NCBI GenBank assembly: GCA_963704535.1
Contig: OY969916.1
Span: 806,001-870,000, forward strand
DNA from: G963704535 sp963704535
GTDB taxonomy: Bacteria > Chloroflexota > Chloroflexia > Chloroflexales > Roseiflexaceae
Length of the DNA: 64,000 nt
Direction: 5' to 3'
The position numbers and the translations under genes are program-made. Under the pieces are notes generated by a model. The model had not been told where the DNA came from, did no database searches, and was given only the letters and a program-made list of their open reading frames with translations. This document shows, piece by piece, positions 34,981 through 44,044 of this stretch (positions are counted from its first letter, which is position 1; the number at the start of each line of letters is the position of its first letter).

Positions 34981-36042
34981 ATGGTTAATGTGACCGACGA
35001 GACCGTCCCCGCCGTCCGCTTCTCCCACGTCAGCCGCCACTTCGGCGATGTCCGGGCGGTCGACGACGTCAGCCTCGATATCCTCGACGGCGAGTTCTTC
35101 ACGCTGCTTGGCCCCTCCGGGTCGGGCAAGACCACCTGCCTGCGCCTGATCGCCGGCTTCGAGCAGCCGAACGCCGGCAGCATCCGGCTCCACGGCGCCG
35201 AGGCGGCCGGGCTCCCGCCCTACGAGCGCGATGTCAACACGGTCTTTCAGGATTACGCCCTGTTCCCGCACATGACCGTCGGCGAGAATGTCGCGTACGG
35301 CCTGATGATCAGAAAGGTCCCCAGGGTCGAGCGCCGCCGGCGCGTCGACGAAATGCTGGAGTTGGTACAGCTTCCGGGGATGGGTGGCCGCAAGCCCGCC
35401 CAGCTCTCCGGCGGCCAGCGCCAGCGCGTCGCCCTGGCCCGCGCCCTGGTCAACCAGCCGCGCGTGCTGCTGCTCGACGAGCCGCTCGGCGCGCTCGACC
35501 TCAAGCTGCGCCAGCAGATGCAGATCGAGCTGAAGGCGCTCCAGCAGCAGGTCGGCATCACCTTCGTCTTCGTGACCCACGATCAGGAGGAGGCGCTGAC
35601 GATGAGCGACCGCCTGGCGGTGTTCAACAACGGTCGGATCGAGCAGGTCGGCAGCCCGGCCGCGATCTACGAGCACCCCGCGACGCCGTTCGTAGCCGGC
35701 TTCGTCGGCGTCTCGAACCTGGTCGACGCCAGGTTGGCGTCGGCGATCACCGGGCGCCCCGAGACCTTCGCCATCCGCCCGGAGAAGATTCGCCTCGTCG
35801 CGCCCGAAGCCGCCGTGCCCGACGGCTTGTGTGCCGCCGCCGGGCGCATCCGCGACGTGGTGTACCTGGGCATGTACACGCGCTACCTGGTCGAACTCGA
35901 CGGCGGCGGCGACCTGACCGTCGTGGTGCAGAACCTCGACAGCACCTCAATGGAGGCGCTGGGCGCCAAGGGCCGTCGGGTGCGGCTGGTCTGGCAGCCT
36001 ATACACAATCAGGTGGTTGAGCAAAGCAGCGGTGGTGTATAG
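34981..36042 (+). CDS. potA: polyamine ABC transporter ATP-binding protein
   Basis: The 353-residue ATPase has Walker A LLGPSGSGKTTCLRLIAG, a Q-loop VFQDYALFPHMTVGENV, signature QLSGGQRQRVALARAL, Walker B RVLLLDEPLGALD and H-loop VFVTHDQEEAL. A C-terminal TOBE-like region (ETFAIRPEKIRLV, DVVYLGMYTRYLVEL) follows. This is the PotA/PotG pattern; it powers uptake by the PotB/PotC permease. The stop TAG at 36040-36042 lies inside the left end of a family B repeat, so the last residues may have been altered by that insertion. Confidence 0.92.
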   Translation: MVNVTDETVPAVRFSHVSRHFGDVRAVDDVSLDILDGEFFTLLGPSGSGKTTCLRLIAGFEQPNAGSIRLHGAEAAGLPPYERDVNTVFQDYALFPHMTVGENVAYGLMIRKVPRVERRRRVDEMLELVQLPGMGGRKPAQLSGGQRQRVALARALVNQPRVLLLDEPLGALDLKLRQQMQIELKALQQQVGITFVFVTHDQEEALTMSDRLAVFNNGRIEQVGSPAAIYEHPATPFVAGFVGVSNLVDARLASAITGRPETFAIRPEKIRLVAPEAAVPDGLCAAAGRIRDVVYLGMYTRYLVELDGGGDLTVVVQNLDSTSMEALGAKGRRVRLVWQPIHNQVVEQSSGGV

Positions 36043-36132
36043 AGCATTCCTACTGGAGGTGGAAAAGGGGGTTTGGGGGAAGCCCCCATAGAAAAGCCCC
36101 ACCCACTTTCCAAATGATTTCGGAATGCTATA
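36038..36132. repeat. family B MITE-like element
   Basis: Ends TATAGAGCATTCCTA and ATTTCGGAATGCTATA are terminal inverted repeats. The interior GGTGGAAAAGGGGGTTTGGG, GGAAGCCCCCATAG and AAAAGCCCCACCCAC match the inverted copy at 25995-26087. It overlaps the stop codon of potA. Confidence 0.8.
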
Positions 36133-36143
36133 ATAGAGGCCGA

Positions 36144-36212
36144 ATGAGAGATTGGAGAGGAGTTCTTGAGGGGGCAGCCCCCTCAAACTCCCCCTTTCAA
36201 ACAGTTTTTAAT
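36144..36212. repeat. family C element, partial
   Basis: GAGAGATTGGAGAGGAGTTC, TTGAGGGGGCAGCCCC and CTCAAACTCCCCCTTTC followed by AAACAGTTTTTAA match the family C core and right end. It lies between the family B element and the Uma2 gene. Confidence 0.65.
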
Positions 36213-36226
36213 CGCCAAGGTGTGCC

Positions 36227-37030
36227 ATGAGCAGCGTGATGCCTCCCGCCCGCAGAGTTTCCTATCCAGAAAGCGACGGTAAGCCATTGGGCGAGACCGA
36301 CCTTCACCGCGACCTGATGACCGACCTGATCTTCGCGCTGAAGTGGTTTCTGGGCAACTTGCGCGTCTATGTCGCCGGCAACCTGTTTATCTACTTCGAG
36401 GAAGGCAACCCCAAGGCGGTGGTCGCGCCCGATGTCTTCGTCATCCTGGGTGTGCAGCAGCGCCGGCGCCGCACCTACAAGGTCTGGGAAGAAGGCGGCC
36501 GGATGCCGGATGTGGTGATCGAGCTGACTTCCAAGAAGACCCGCCAGGTCGATCAAACCGTCAAGCCCGCGCTGTACGCCCGGCTGGGAGTGCGCGAGTA
36601 CTTCCTGTTCGACCCGTTCGGCGAGTATCTTCAGCCGCGCCTCCATGGCTACCGCCTGGTCAACGGCGTGTACCAGGTGATCAAGGACTACCCGCCGCGA
36701 AGCGATGTGCTGGGCCTGGAGTTACGCGAAGAAGACAATATGCTGCGCCTCTACAACGCGGCCACCGGCGAGCGCCTGCCGACCGCCGAAGAGGTCGAGC
36801 TGGCCCGCCGCGCCGCCGAGGGTGCTCGCCAGGCCGCCGAGAAACGCCTGAGCCTCGAATCCGAGGCCAGGCGGCTGGCCGAGGCGCGCGCCGTGGAAGA
36901 AGCATCTCGCGCGGCTGAGTTCGCCGCGCGCGCCGCGCAAGAAGCGTCTCGTGCGGATGAATTCGCCGCGCGTGCCGCCGCCGCCGAGGCCGAGTTGGCC
37001 CGCCTGCGCGCCGAGTGGGGCGGCAAGTAG
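36227..37030 (+). CDS. Uma2 family (DUF820) PD-(D/E)XK nuclease-like protein
   Basis: The 267-residue protein has the Uma2 core. VAGNLFIYFEEGNPKAVVAP and APDVFVILGVQQ (PD) are followed by PDVVIELTSKKTRQVDQ (E-x-x-x-K) and LGVREYFLFDPFGEYL. The C-terminal 90 residues are an Ala/Glu/Arg-rich coiled coil. Members have a restriction-endonuclease fold and expand greatly in Chloroflexota and cyanobacteria; their role is unclear. It lies inside the pot operon, between potA and potB, with mobile-looking repeats on its 5' side, so it looks acquired. The intact 10-base gap to potB suggests it is co-transcribed with the transporter. Confidence 0.85.
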   Translation: MSSVMPPARRVSYPESDGKPLGETDLHRDLMTDLIFALKWFLGNLRVYVAGNLFIYFEEGNPKAVVAPDVFVILGVQQRRRRTYKVWEEGGRMPDVVIELTSKKTRQVDQTVKPALYARLGVREYFLFDPFGEYLQPRLHGYRLVNGVYQVIKDYPPRSDVLGLELREEDNMLRLYNAATGERLPTAEEVELARRAAEGARQAAEKRLSLESEARRLAEARAVEEASRAAEFAARAAQEASRADEFAARAAAAEAELARLRAEWGGK

Positions 37031-37040
37031 AGAGGAAGAC

Positions 37041-38003
37041 GTGGCCGAGCCGATCGCGGCGCCGTCGAGCGCAATCGCCCAGCCGGCTGCCCGGCCGCTG
37101 GGCCGGCGCGTCGCCACCTACTTCTACCGCCGGCCCCGGCTGGTGCTGGCGCTGCTGCTGATCGCGCCGCTGCTGTGGCTGGGCGTCGTCTATCTCGGCT
37201 CACTCTCCACCCTGCTCATCCAGAGCTTCTTCCGCCTCGACGACTTCACCGGCCAGGTCGTGCGCGAGTTTACCCTGGCGACCTACCGCGACCTGTTCAC
37301 CAGCGCCAACCTCGATATCATGATCCGCACCGCCACCATGGCGGCGGTCGTGACGGTCGCAGCGGCGCTGATGGCGTTCCCGTTGGCTTACTACGTGGCC
37401 CGCTACGCCTCCCCGCACGTCAAGGCGCTGCTCTACCTGGCCGTCATCATGCCGCTCTGGTCGAGCTACCTGGTCCGCGTCTACTCGTGGAAGCTGATCC
37501 TGGCCAAGGAGGGCGTGCTGAGCTGGTTGATCAATCAGATCGGCCTGGCCTGGGCGCTCGACGGGCTGTTGGGGGTGCCGGTGATCGGCGGGCCGTCGCT
37601 CTCGGTCTCGGCGATCGGCACCTTCCTGGCGTTCCTGTATGTCTGGCTGCCCTACATGATCCTGCCGATCACCGCCGCGCTGGAGCGAGTGCCGCGCTCG
37701 CTGGTCGAGGCCTCCGGCGACCTGGGCGCTCACCCGCGCGCAACGTTCCGCCACGTGACGCTCCCGCTGGCGTTTCCGGGTGTGGTGGCCGGGTCGATCT
37801 TCACCTTCTCGCTGACCCTGGGCGACTTCATCATCCCCAGCGTGCTCGGCAACTCCAGCCTGTACATCGGCCAGGCGGTGATCGCGCACCAGGGCACCGC
37901 CGGGAATATTCCGCTGGCGGCGGCCTTCACGGTCATCCCGATGGCGATCATGGCGCTCTACCTCATGGTCGCGAAACGGCTGGGGGGCTTCGATGCGCTG
38001 TAG
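37041..38003 (+). CDS. potB: polyamine ABC transporter permease
   Basis: The 320-residue protein has six predicted membrane segments (for example LVLALLLIAPLLWLGVVYL and MAAVVTVAAALMAFPLAYYV). The EAA loop is LVEASGDLGAHPRATFRHVTLPLAFPG, typical of PotB/PotC-type permeases. It forms the translocation path with PotC and is driven by PotA. GTG 37041 is preferred over an upstream in-frame ATG inside the Uma2 gene because AGAGGAAG lies just before it. The next gene follows after 15 bases. Confidence 0.9.
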   Translation: MAEPIAAPSSAIAQPAARPLGRRVATYFYRRPRLVLALLLIAPLLWLGVVYLGSLSTLLIQSFFRLDDFTGQVVREFTLATYRDLFTSANLDIMIRTATMAAVVTVAAALMAFPLAYYVARYASPHVKALLYLAVIMPLWSSYLVRVYSWKLILAKEGVLSWLINQIGLAWALDGLLGVPVIGGPSLSVSAIGTFLAFLYVWLPYMILPITAALERVPRSLVEASGDLGAHPRATFRHVTLPLAFPGVVAGSIFTFSLTLGDFIIPSVLGNSSLYIGQAVIAHQGTAGNIPLAAAFTVIPMAIMALYLMVAKRLGGFDAL

Positions 38004-38018
38004 CCAGGGGACATCGCT

Positions 38019-38840
38019 ATGACCGTTCGACACGCGGCGGCCGAACGCGCCCCGGTGAGCCTGAAGCTCGCCGTCGGCGCGGTGCTGCTGTTCCTGTATT
38101 TCCCGTTCGCGGTCATCCTGCTGTACACGTTCACGACCGAGGATGCCTCGTTCACGTTTCCACCGCCCGGTCTGACGCTCGACTGGTTCGGCGTCGCCTG
38201 GAACCGGCCCGATGTCTGGGCCGCCCTGTCGCTGTCGCTACGGGTCGCGTCGATCGCCACGGCGCTGGCGCTGGTGCTGGGCACCTTTGCCGCGCTGGCC
38301 GTCCATCGCAGCGCGTTCTTCGGGCGCGAGGCGATCTCGTTCCTGCTGCTCTTGCCGCTGGCCCTGCCCGGTATCGTCACCGGGATCGCGCTGCGATCGG
38401 CGATGAGCCTCGGCGCCATCCCGTTCAGCTTCTGGACGATCGTCATCGGCCACGCGACATTCTGCGTCGTTGTGGTCTACAACAATGTCCTGGCGCGCTT
38501 CCGCCGCACGGCCCATACGCAGATCGAGGCGTCAATGGACCTGGGGGCGACCAGCTTCCAGACCTTCCGCCATATTGTGCTGCCCAACATCGCGACGGCC
38601 CTGCTCGCCGGCGGGATGCTGGCGTTCGCGCTCTCGTTCGACGAGGTGATCGTCACGACCTTCACCTCCGGCCAGCAGCAGACGCTGCCGATCTGGATCT
38701 TCAGCCAGCTCACCAAGCCCCGCCAGCGCCCGGTGACTAATGTCGTAGCCGTCTTCGTCATTGCCATCACGTTTGTTCCCATCCTGCTGGCCCACCGCCT
38801 CACGCGCGACACCGGCGAGGTGGCCGGCAGCGGCAAGTAG
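38019..38840 (+). CDS. potC: polyamine ABC transporter permease
   Basis: The 273-residue protein has about six membrane segments (AVGAVLLFLYFPFAVILLYTF, ISFLLLLPLALPGIVTGIAL). The EAA loop ASMDLGATSFQTFRHIVLPNIATAL places it in the PotC/PotI group. DEVIVTTFTSGQQQTLPIWI is also characteristic of PotC. It pairs with PotB. AGGGGA lies 8 bases upstream of ATG 38019. It is the last gene of the transporter operon. Confidence 0.9.
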   Translation: MTVRHAAAERAPVSLKLAVGAVLLFLYFPFAVILLYTFTTEDASFTFPPPGLTLDWFGVAWNRPDVWAALSLSLRVASIATALALVLGTFAALAVHRSAFFGREAISFLLLLPLALPGIVTGIALRSAMSLGAIPFSFWTIVIGHATFCVVVVYNNVLARFRRTAHTQIEASMDLGATSFQTFRHIVLPNIATALLAGGMLAFALSFDEVIVTTFTSGQQQTLPIWIFSQLTKPRQRPVTNVVAVFVIAITFVPILLAHRLTRDTGEVAGSGK

Positions 38841-38846
38841 CCTACC

Positions 38847-38909
38847 GTGAAAAGCGGGGGAGTTTGAGGGGCTGGCCCCTCGATAAACCCCTTTTCAAAC
38901 AGTTTCTAA
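38847..38909. repeat. family C element, left copy split from its neighbour by IS701
   Basis: GAAAAGCGGGGGAGTTTGAG, GGGCTGGCCCCTCGATAAAC and CCCTTTTCAAACAGTTTCTAA end exactly at the CTAA target duplication of the IS701-family element. Confidence 0.7.
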
Positions 38910-40415
38910 TACTACAACGAGACTTTATCACTCACGTTGATTGAGTTTGGCCAAACGCCGTTTGCGATGTGAACGATATGCCCGATAATTCGCATCTTGC
39001 CAATACGCCAAGACGGAGAGCACCCACTCCGCATCAAAGCTGCGCCGTGGGATGGCGTACGCGACCAAGAACTGCGCCTGCGGCAACGTCAGGGCCGGAG
39101 CGTTTTTTTCAAGCGCTTCTGCACCCGCACCAAAAACGCCTGCGCCACAATCATCAGTGTCATATGATGATGCCAGCCCGTCCACGAGCGCACTTCGTAG
39201 TCGCCCATCCCCAGTTCCTGCTTACCGGTCTCGAAGCACGTCTCTATTGGCCAGCGCATCCCGCTCATCCGCGCCAGCCGCACAAGTGGTATGTCAGCGG
39301 GCGCATTGCACAGATAGGTCTTGAGTTCCCCGTCGGTCAGGCTGCGCCGCAGCACCAGCCAGACCTCCTCGCCAGGCAGCCCATCACGCACACCAATCAC
39401 GCGCACAATCGCGAACTCAGCCACTTGCGGCCCTTGACTGCCCTCCTTGATCAGTTGCTTCGACCAGGCACTACTCGGCAAGGCGGTAGCCAGTGCAGCT
39501 ACCGTCTGTGGAGGTGGCGAACCTGCTACCAGGCGTTCGCGTGTCGGCTTGCGGCCACGTCCGCTCCACTCTGGCACCGCCACATCTGGACGCGCCAGCC
39601 ACACTTGGGTATCGTGGGGCACTTCAGCGAAGTACCACAAGTGCGCGTGGGCGATCTTGTCCAGCAGGGCGGTATCGCGCCCAAACCCTTCGTCACAAGC
39701 GACCCAGCGGCAGCGCAGAGTTTGGGTTTGGACTACGTCCTCAATCATGGCCCAGCCCAAAGATGGCTTGGTCGTAAAGGTCAATTCGTCTGGCAGCCGA
39801 CAGGCTTTTCGCCGCTCGGCAAAAGCGGGGTCGCTGATCCATTCCTCGGGCAAGTACAGGCGGCGATCAACCAAGGTATAGCCTTGCTGAGAGGCATAGG
39901 CCAGAAACACACCAGCCTGACAGTTGGCGGTCTTGCCGAGTTGTCCACAGTACTGGCGTTTGACCCCTACCGACTCGCTACCTTGCTTGGGAAAGTCGCT
40001 GCCATCCAGAAGCAGCACGCCGTCATCGTCGCCCAGATCGGCATCGATTTCCGACCACAAGCGGTGCAGGATGGCAGTATCATCCCAGGCACCTTCACTG
40101 ACAAACTGCTGCATAGCCCTGATGGCATTCCGATCGGCCCCACGCAAAGCCAACATCATTGGCTCAATCGACTTGCGCGGCAGCTCCAGCAGCAGGCCAT
40201 GCAGATAGGTTTGCGACCATTCACGCTGCTCAGGCCGCTTAAACAATGGAGAGAAGATCGCATGATAGCTGTTCAGTTCATCCAGCAGACCATCAATGTC
40301 TTGTGGCGTCAGGTCGAGAACTGGCGCCGTGGCAATCGTTTCCAGATGTTTCATCCCCTCCTCCCAATGGCAAATTGAGTGAGAGAGGATGATACCACGA
40401 AGTCTCGTTGTAGTA
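38910..40415 (-). mobile_element. IS701-family insertion sequence
   Basis: Terminal inverted repeats TACTACAACGAGACTT (38910-38925) and AAGTCTCGTTGTAGTA (40400-40415) bound 1506 bp. The flanks CTAA (38906-38909 and 40416-40419) are a 4-bp target duplication matching the YTAR preference of the IS701 family. It carries one transposase gene on the minus strand. It is inserted at the junction of two family C repeats. Confidence 0.92.
38928..40354 (-). CDS. IS701-family transposase, frame change at a seven-A run
   Basis: The first 421 residues (40354 to 39089) show the IS701 pattern. GLLLELPRKSIEPMMLAL, LLLDGSDFPKQGSESVG (first Asp) and WVACDEGFGRDTALLDKI (second Asp) are followed by RWPIETCFETGKQELGMGDY (Glu). 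The frame then stops after QKRLKKTLRP. The expected tail (NAPALTLPQAQFLVAYAIPR through SHRKRRLAKLNQRE) continues in the -1 frame to 38928. The switch is at the seven-base A run (coding strand; 39103-39109). It may be programmed slippage, a missing A (eight would fuse the frames) or a genuine truncation. ATG 40354 follows GGAGGAGG. Confidence 0.85.
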
Positions 40416-40521
40416 CTAAGAGGCTGTCTGAAAAGGGGGAGTTTGAGGGGGCCGCCCCTCAAGAATCCCCCTTTCCACCACGGATCGTAAGCGAGACAAT
40501 GCCCTTTCAAACAGTTTCTAA
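40416..40521. repeat. family C element, right copy
   Basis: CTAAGAGGCTGTCTGAAAAG, GGGGAGTTTGAGGGGGCCGC and CTTTCCACCACGGATCGTAA, ending CCCTTTCAAACAGTTTCTAA, make a nearly complete copy. It lies just upstream of the P450 ribosome binding site, so it may contribute to the promoter or leader of that gene. Confidence 0.75.
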
Positions 40522-40550
40522 GATTTCCTGTAGAACTAAGGAGATGCAAA

Positions 40551-41969
40551 GTGACGACGCTGGTATCGGCTTCGACCAATATCCCTGGCCCACGCGCGCT
40601 GCCCCTGATCGGCTACCGCGCCCAACTCATGCGCTTCTTCGGCGACCCGATCGCGTATATGCGCGCGGCCTACCAGACCTATGGGCCGGTGGTCGCACTC
40701 GCCACCAACGATACCTATGCCGTCCTGGGCTTTGGCCCTGAGTACAACCGCCACCTCCTGACCGATGCGGCCTTCGTGGTTCGCTCGATCACTGAGGACG
40801 CGCCGCGCGACTCCTCGCTCTTCCGGCTCACGCGTGGGGTGACGAGCATGAATGGAGAGTACCATCGCCAGCAGCGCCGGCTGATCATGCCGGCGTTCTA
40901 TAAGCAGCAGATGGAGATCTACCGCGACGCCATGGTTACGCTCACCGCGCGCATGCTGGACAGTTGGGCGCTTGGCCGGTCGTTCGATGTCGAGCATACC
41001 ATGCAGCAACTCGCGCTGCATGTCTTTAGCAAAACGCTGTTTGGGCTTGACCCGGCCACCGACAATGTCAGCATCGGCGAGCGAGTGACGCAGTGGCTCC
41101 GCATGGTCATGGCGCCGATCAATCTTGTGGCGCCGTACAACCTCCCCGGCATGCCCTACCGGCGGCTGTTCAAATTTTCCGAACGCATCGAGGCCGAGTT
41201 GCTGGCGCTGATCGCAGAGAAGCGCGCTCGCCCACAGGAACGGCGCGATGTCCTGGCGACGCTCATCCACACCCACGACGAGGATGGCGCGCGGATGACC
41301 GACGAGGAGTTACTCGGCAACACCTCGGTGCTCTTCTTCGCCGGGTACGATACCACCGCCAATGTGCTGGGCTGGACGCTGTTCCTACTGGCCCAGCACC
41401 CGGCCGTTCTGGCCGACCTGTTGGATGAACTGGATAGCGTGCTGCACGGCGATGCCCCCACGATCGCGCAACTTGAGCGGCTACCGCTGCTTGACCGGGT
41501 GCTCAAAGAAAGCCTGCGCGTGCTGCCGCCGGTCCCATTCGTCCCGCGCTTCACCGTCGCGCCGACACAGGTGGGAACCTACACCGTTCCCGCCAATGTC
41601 ATGGTCATCCCAAGCATGTATGTCACCCACCATATGCCCGATCTCTACCCCGAACCGGAGCGCTTCCGGCCCGATCGCTGGGGTTCGAGCGAGCCATCGC
41701 CGTTCGAGTTCCTGCCATTTGGCGCCGGCCCGCACGTCTGCATCGGGTATAACTTCGCGCTGACCGAACTGAAGATCGTGCTGCCGATGATCGTGCAACG
41801 CTATCGCCTGGAGATGGCCCCCGGCGCACACATTGATCGCTCCGTCCATGTGACACTCTCGACCAAGCACGGCATGCCGATGATCGCGCACCCGCAGGAC
41901 CGCCAATTTGGGCGCCCCACCCCAGTGCGAGGGAATGTTCATGAGATGGTGGATCTGGGGGCGGCATAA
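40551..41969 (+). CDS. cytochrome P450
   Basis: The 472-residue haem monooxygenase has the I-helix FFAGYDTTANVLGW, the K-helix KESLRVLPP (ExxR), the PERF-type RFRPDRWG and the haem loop FLPFGAGPHVCIGYNFALTELK with Cys397 as thiolate ligand. No membrane anchor or fused reductase is present, so it needs separate redox partners, none of which adjoin. Long-chain or hydrophobic substrates are common for this bacterial CYP type, but the substrate is unknown. GTG 40551 is chosen for AAGGAG 8 bases upstream. It is followed after 35 bases by a small membrane protein. Confidence 0.92.
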   Translation: MTTLVSASTNIPGPRALPLIGYRAQLMRFFGDPIAYMRAAYQTYGPVVALATNDTYAVLGFGPEYNRHLLTDAAFVVRSITEDAPRDSSLFRLTRGVTSMNGEYHRQQRRLIMPAFYKQQMEIYRDAMVTLTARMLDSWALGRSFDVEHTMQQLALHVFSKTLFGLDPATDNVSIGERVTQWLRMVMAPINLVAPYNLPGMPYRRLFKFSERIEAELLALIAEKRARPQERRDVLATLIHTHDEDGARMTDEELLGNTSVLFFAGYDTTANVLGWTLFLLAQHPAVLADLLDELDSVLHGDAPTIAQLERLPLLDRVLKESLRVLPPVPFVPRFTVAPTQVGTYTVPANVMVIPSMYVTHHMPDLYPEPERFRPDRWGSSEPSPFEFLPFGAGPHVCIGYNFALTELKIVLPMIVQRYRLEMAPGAHIDRSVHVTLSTKHGMPMIAHPQDRQFGRPTPVRGNVHEMVDLGAA

Positions 41970-42004
41970 CAAGTCGGCGCTATGTAGTATACGGGAAGCG
42001 TTCC

Positions 42005-42529
42005 ATGCTCTTTCTTATCGCCGGTGTCGTCTGCTGTATCGTCGCGGTGGTCGCGCTCTGGCGCTCGCCGCAGATGCCGGGCCAATGGCCGCTGCTGGTC
42101 GGGGCGATGCTGCCGCAGGCGCTGGGCCTCCTGGGCGTGTCGGTCCCCGGCGCGTTCGTTCTTTCGGCGATTCTGCTGTTTGCCTGGCTCTGGTGTAATC
42201 GCGGCGTCGCCGGCATGCCGATCATCGCGCTTGGGGCATTTCTGAACTTCTTTGTGATGGCGTTTCACCAGGGATCAATGCCGATCCTGGCCGGGGTGCT
42301 GGCCGATTACGGGTTCAACATCGCCCCAGGGACGATCGTGAACGGTTCCAAGGATATCGTCGTCGCCGATTCTGCGCTGTGGTGGCTCTCCGATTGGATC
42401 GTCCTGTCACTCCGCCCACCATATGTGATCTTTATCAGTCCCGGCAATATCGTGATCGGGCTCGGCCTGATCTACTGGCTGATCTTTAGCCATAACAAAA
42501 AGCGCCTGCCCACCAGTGTCGCGACCTGA
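42005..42529 (+). CDS. DUF5317 membrane protein
   Basis: The 174-residue protein has about five membrane segments. The pattern LGAFLNFFVMAFHQGSMPIL, then a K-D-I...ADSALWWLSDWI segment and VIFISPGNIVIGLGLIYWLI, matches DUF5317, a family of unknown function frequent in Chloroflexota and Firmicutes. GGGAAG lies upstream of ATG 42005. It may be co-transcribed with the P450. Confidence 0.75.
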   Translation: MLFLIAGVVCCIVAVVALWRSPQMPGQWPLLVGAMLPQALGLLGVSVPGAFVLSAILLFAWLWCNRGVAGMPIIALGAFLNFFVMAFHQGSMPILAGVLADYGFNIAPGTIVNGSKDIVVADSALWWLSDWIVLSLRPPYVIFISPGNIVIGLGLIYWLIFSHNKKRLPTSVAT

Positions 42530-42548
42530 AGCATGCGTCGCGGGCGTT

Positions 42549-43931
42549 CTAGCGCGCTCGCGCCCGCGCCAGGAACCGCGACCGCCGCGCCGCGCCGGAA
42601 TCGCCGAGCCGCAGCGCGGCGGCCAGCCCCAGCAGCGCGAAGACCAGGCCGACGACAAAGGTGCCCTGGTAGCCTAACGCCGAGACGAACCAGCCGCCCA
42701 GCACCGGCACGAAGGTCACTACGCCAAGCATGGTGTTCGCCAGCGCCATGTATGTCGGCCGCTCATCCTCCGGCACAATCTCGATCAGGTAGGTGCTGAA
42801 GGCGATGTTGCTGCCGTCGACCGCGACGCCGACGACCAGAAAGACCAGGCCCATCGCTACCAGCAGCCCGCCGCCGCCGAGACCCAACGCGCCCACCAGC
42901 GCTGGGCCAGCCAGTGCCAGCGCCGGCGCCAGCGCCAGCAAGCCCCCGGTCACAGACAACAGCAGCCGGTTGCCCAGCCGGTCGCTCACCCGGCTCCACA
43001 GCAGGTTCGACAGCGCGCCGGAGAGCGCCCGCACCGCCAGGTAGATCCCGGCCACGCCGGGCGGCAGCCCAAGCACCTCAGTCGCGTAGATGATATAGAA
43101 GGGCTCGGCGATCTGGCCGGTGCGGGTCAACATGCGGGTGATGATAAACCAGCGGTAGTTGCGGTTCTCCCCAATGATGCGCGGCGCCCGGCGCAGCCCC
43201 TCGATCATGCGTAGGCGCGGGCCGGGGCGGGCCTGCGGCGGCTCCTGGATCAGCACAAAGCTATACATGCCAACCGCGTAGAGCACCAGGGTCATCAGCC
43301 CCAGCACCCCGAAGTTGTATGAGAAGGGCAGCGGCCCGCCGTCGCCCAGCAGCCAGCGCACCAGCGGCCCGGCCACCACGAAGGTCAGCAGGCCACCGAA
43401 GAGCTGCCGCGCCCCAAAGAAGCTGCCCCGCCGCCGCGCCGGGACCACCTTGGCGACCACATCCTGAAAGGCCAGCGCGCTGGTTCCCCCGCCCAGGTTG
43501 AAAATCACAAAGCAGATCACCAGCAGCCACAGGCTCAGGTCGGGCGGAAAGCTGGCTGCGGCGAACATCACCAGCGTGAGCAGCAGGAACGCCAGGGTTC
43601 GTATAAACGCCGCCCGGCCATACAGCGGCAGTTTATAGGGCATGGCCTGAAGGCGCCCGCCGACCAACAGTTGCGGCAGCAGAAAGCCGCCGCTTTGCAG
43701 CGCCGGCAGCAGTCCGACCAGTACTAGCGAACCGCCAAGCTGCCGCACCAGCAGCGCCAGAACCAGCCCGGCACTGCACAGCGAGTCGCCCAGTGTAAAG
43801 AGCACGCCGTTGATCACGCCAAGCCAGTAGTTACGCCGGATGGTGGCGCCCGGCAGCCGGGTGGGAGCGCCGTTCGCCGGGGCGTCAGCGCCGTCGGCGC
43901 TCTGAGGGGGTTGCGACAATTGCGTCTCCAT
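42549..43931 (-). CDS. MFS transporter
   Basis: The 460-residue integral membrane protein has about 12 hydrophobic spans. The N-terminus YWLGVINGVLFTLGDSLCSAGLVLALLV and mid-protein ALAFQDVVAKVVPARRRGSFFGARQ match a group of MFS proteins related to sugar/nucleoside permeases and Chloroflexota uncharacterised transporters. SNLLWSRVSDRLGNRLLLSV is a motif A-like loop. The C-terminus is Arg-rich. It converges with the DUF5317 gene. The transported substrate cannot be named. Confidence 0.8.
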   Translation of the reverse strand: METQLSQPPQSADGADAPANGAPTRLPGATIRRNYWLGVINGVLFTLGDSLCSAGLVLALLVRQLGGSLVLVGLLPALQSGGFLLPQLLVGGRLQAMPYKLPLYGRAAFIRTLAFLLLTLVMFAAASFPPDLSLWLLVICFVIFNLGGGTSALAFQDVVAKVVPARRRGSFFGARQLFGGLLTFVVAGPLVRWLLGDGGPLPFSYNFGVLGLMTLVLYAVGMYSFVLIQEPPQARPGPRLRMIEGLRRAPRIIGENRNYRWFIITRMLTRTGQIAEPFYIIYATEVLGLPPGVAGIYLAVRALSGALSNLLWSRVSDRLGNRLLLSVTGGLLALAPALALAGPALVGALGLGGGGLLVAMGLVFLVVGVAVDGSNIAFSTYLIEIVPEDERPTYMALANTMLGVVTFVPVLGGWFVSALGYQGTFVVGLVFALLGLAAALRLGDSGAARRSRFLARARAR

Positions 43932-43967
43932 TGTCGAATGGCGGGCGCCACAGTTTCATGATCGCAT

Positions 43968-44044
43968 GTTGCGTGTTGCGTGAGGGCGTCTTTACGCAAC
44001 ACGCATCACGTTTCACGTTTCACGCATCACGTTTCACGTTTCAC
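43968..44044. repeat. short direct-repeat hairpin (GTTTCAC type)
   Basis: TGCGTGTTGCGTGAGGGC and then tandem CACGTTTCACG / CATCACG units form a self-complementary block. It spans the gap between divergently ordered genes and reaches into the last codons (AVKRET) of the TrmH-type gene. Confidence 0.6.

Noticed and set aside
39089..40579. N-terminal extension of the IS701 transposase beyond 40354
   Set aside because: It would cross the right terminal inverted repeat (40400-40415) and the family C repeat. ATG 40354 has a strong GGAGGAGG and begins the conserved sequence.
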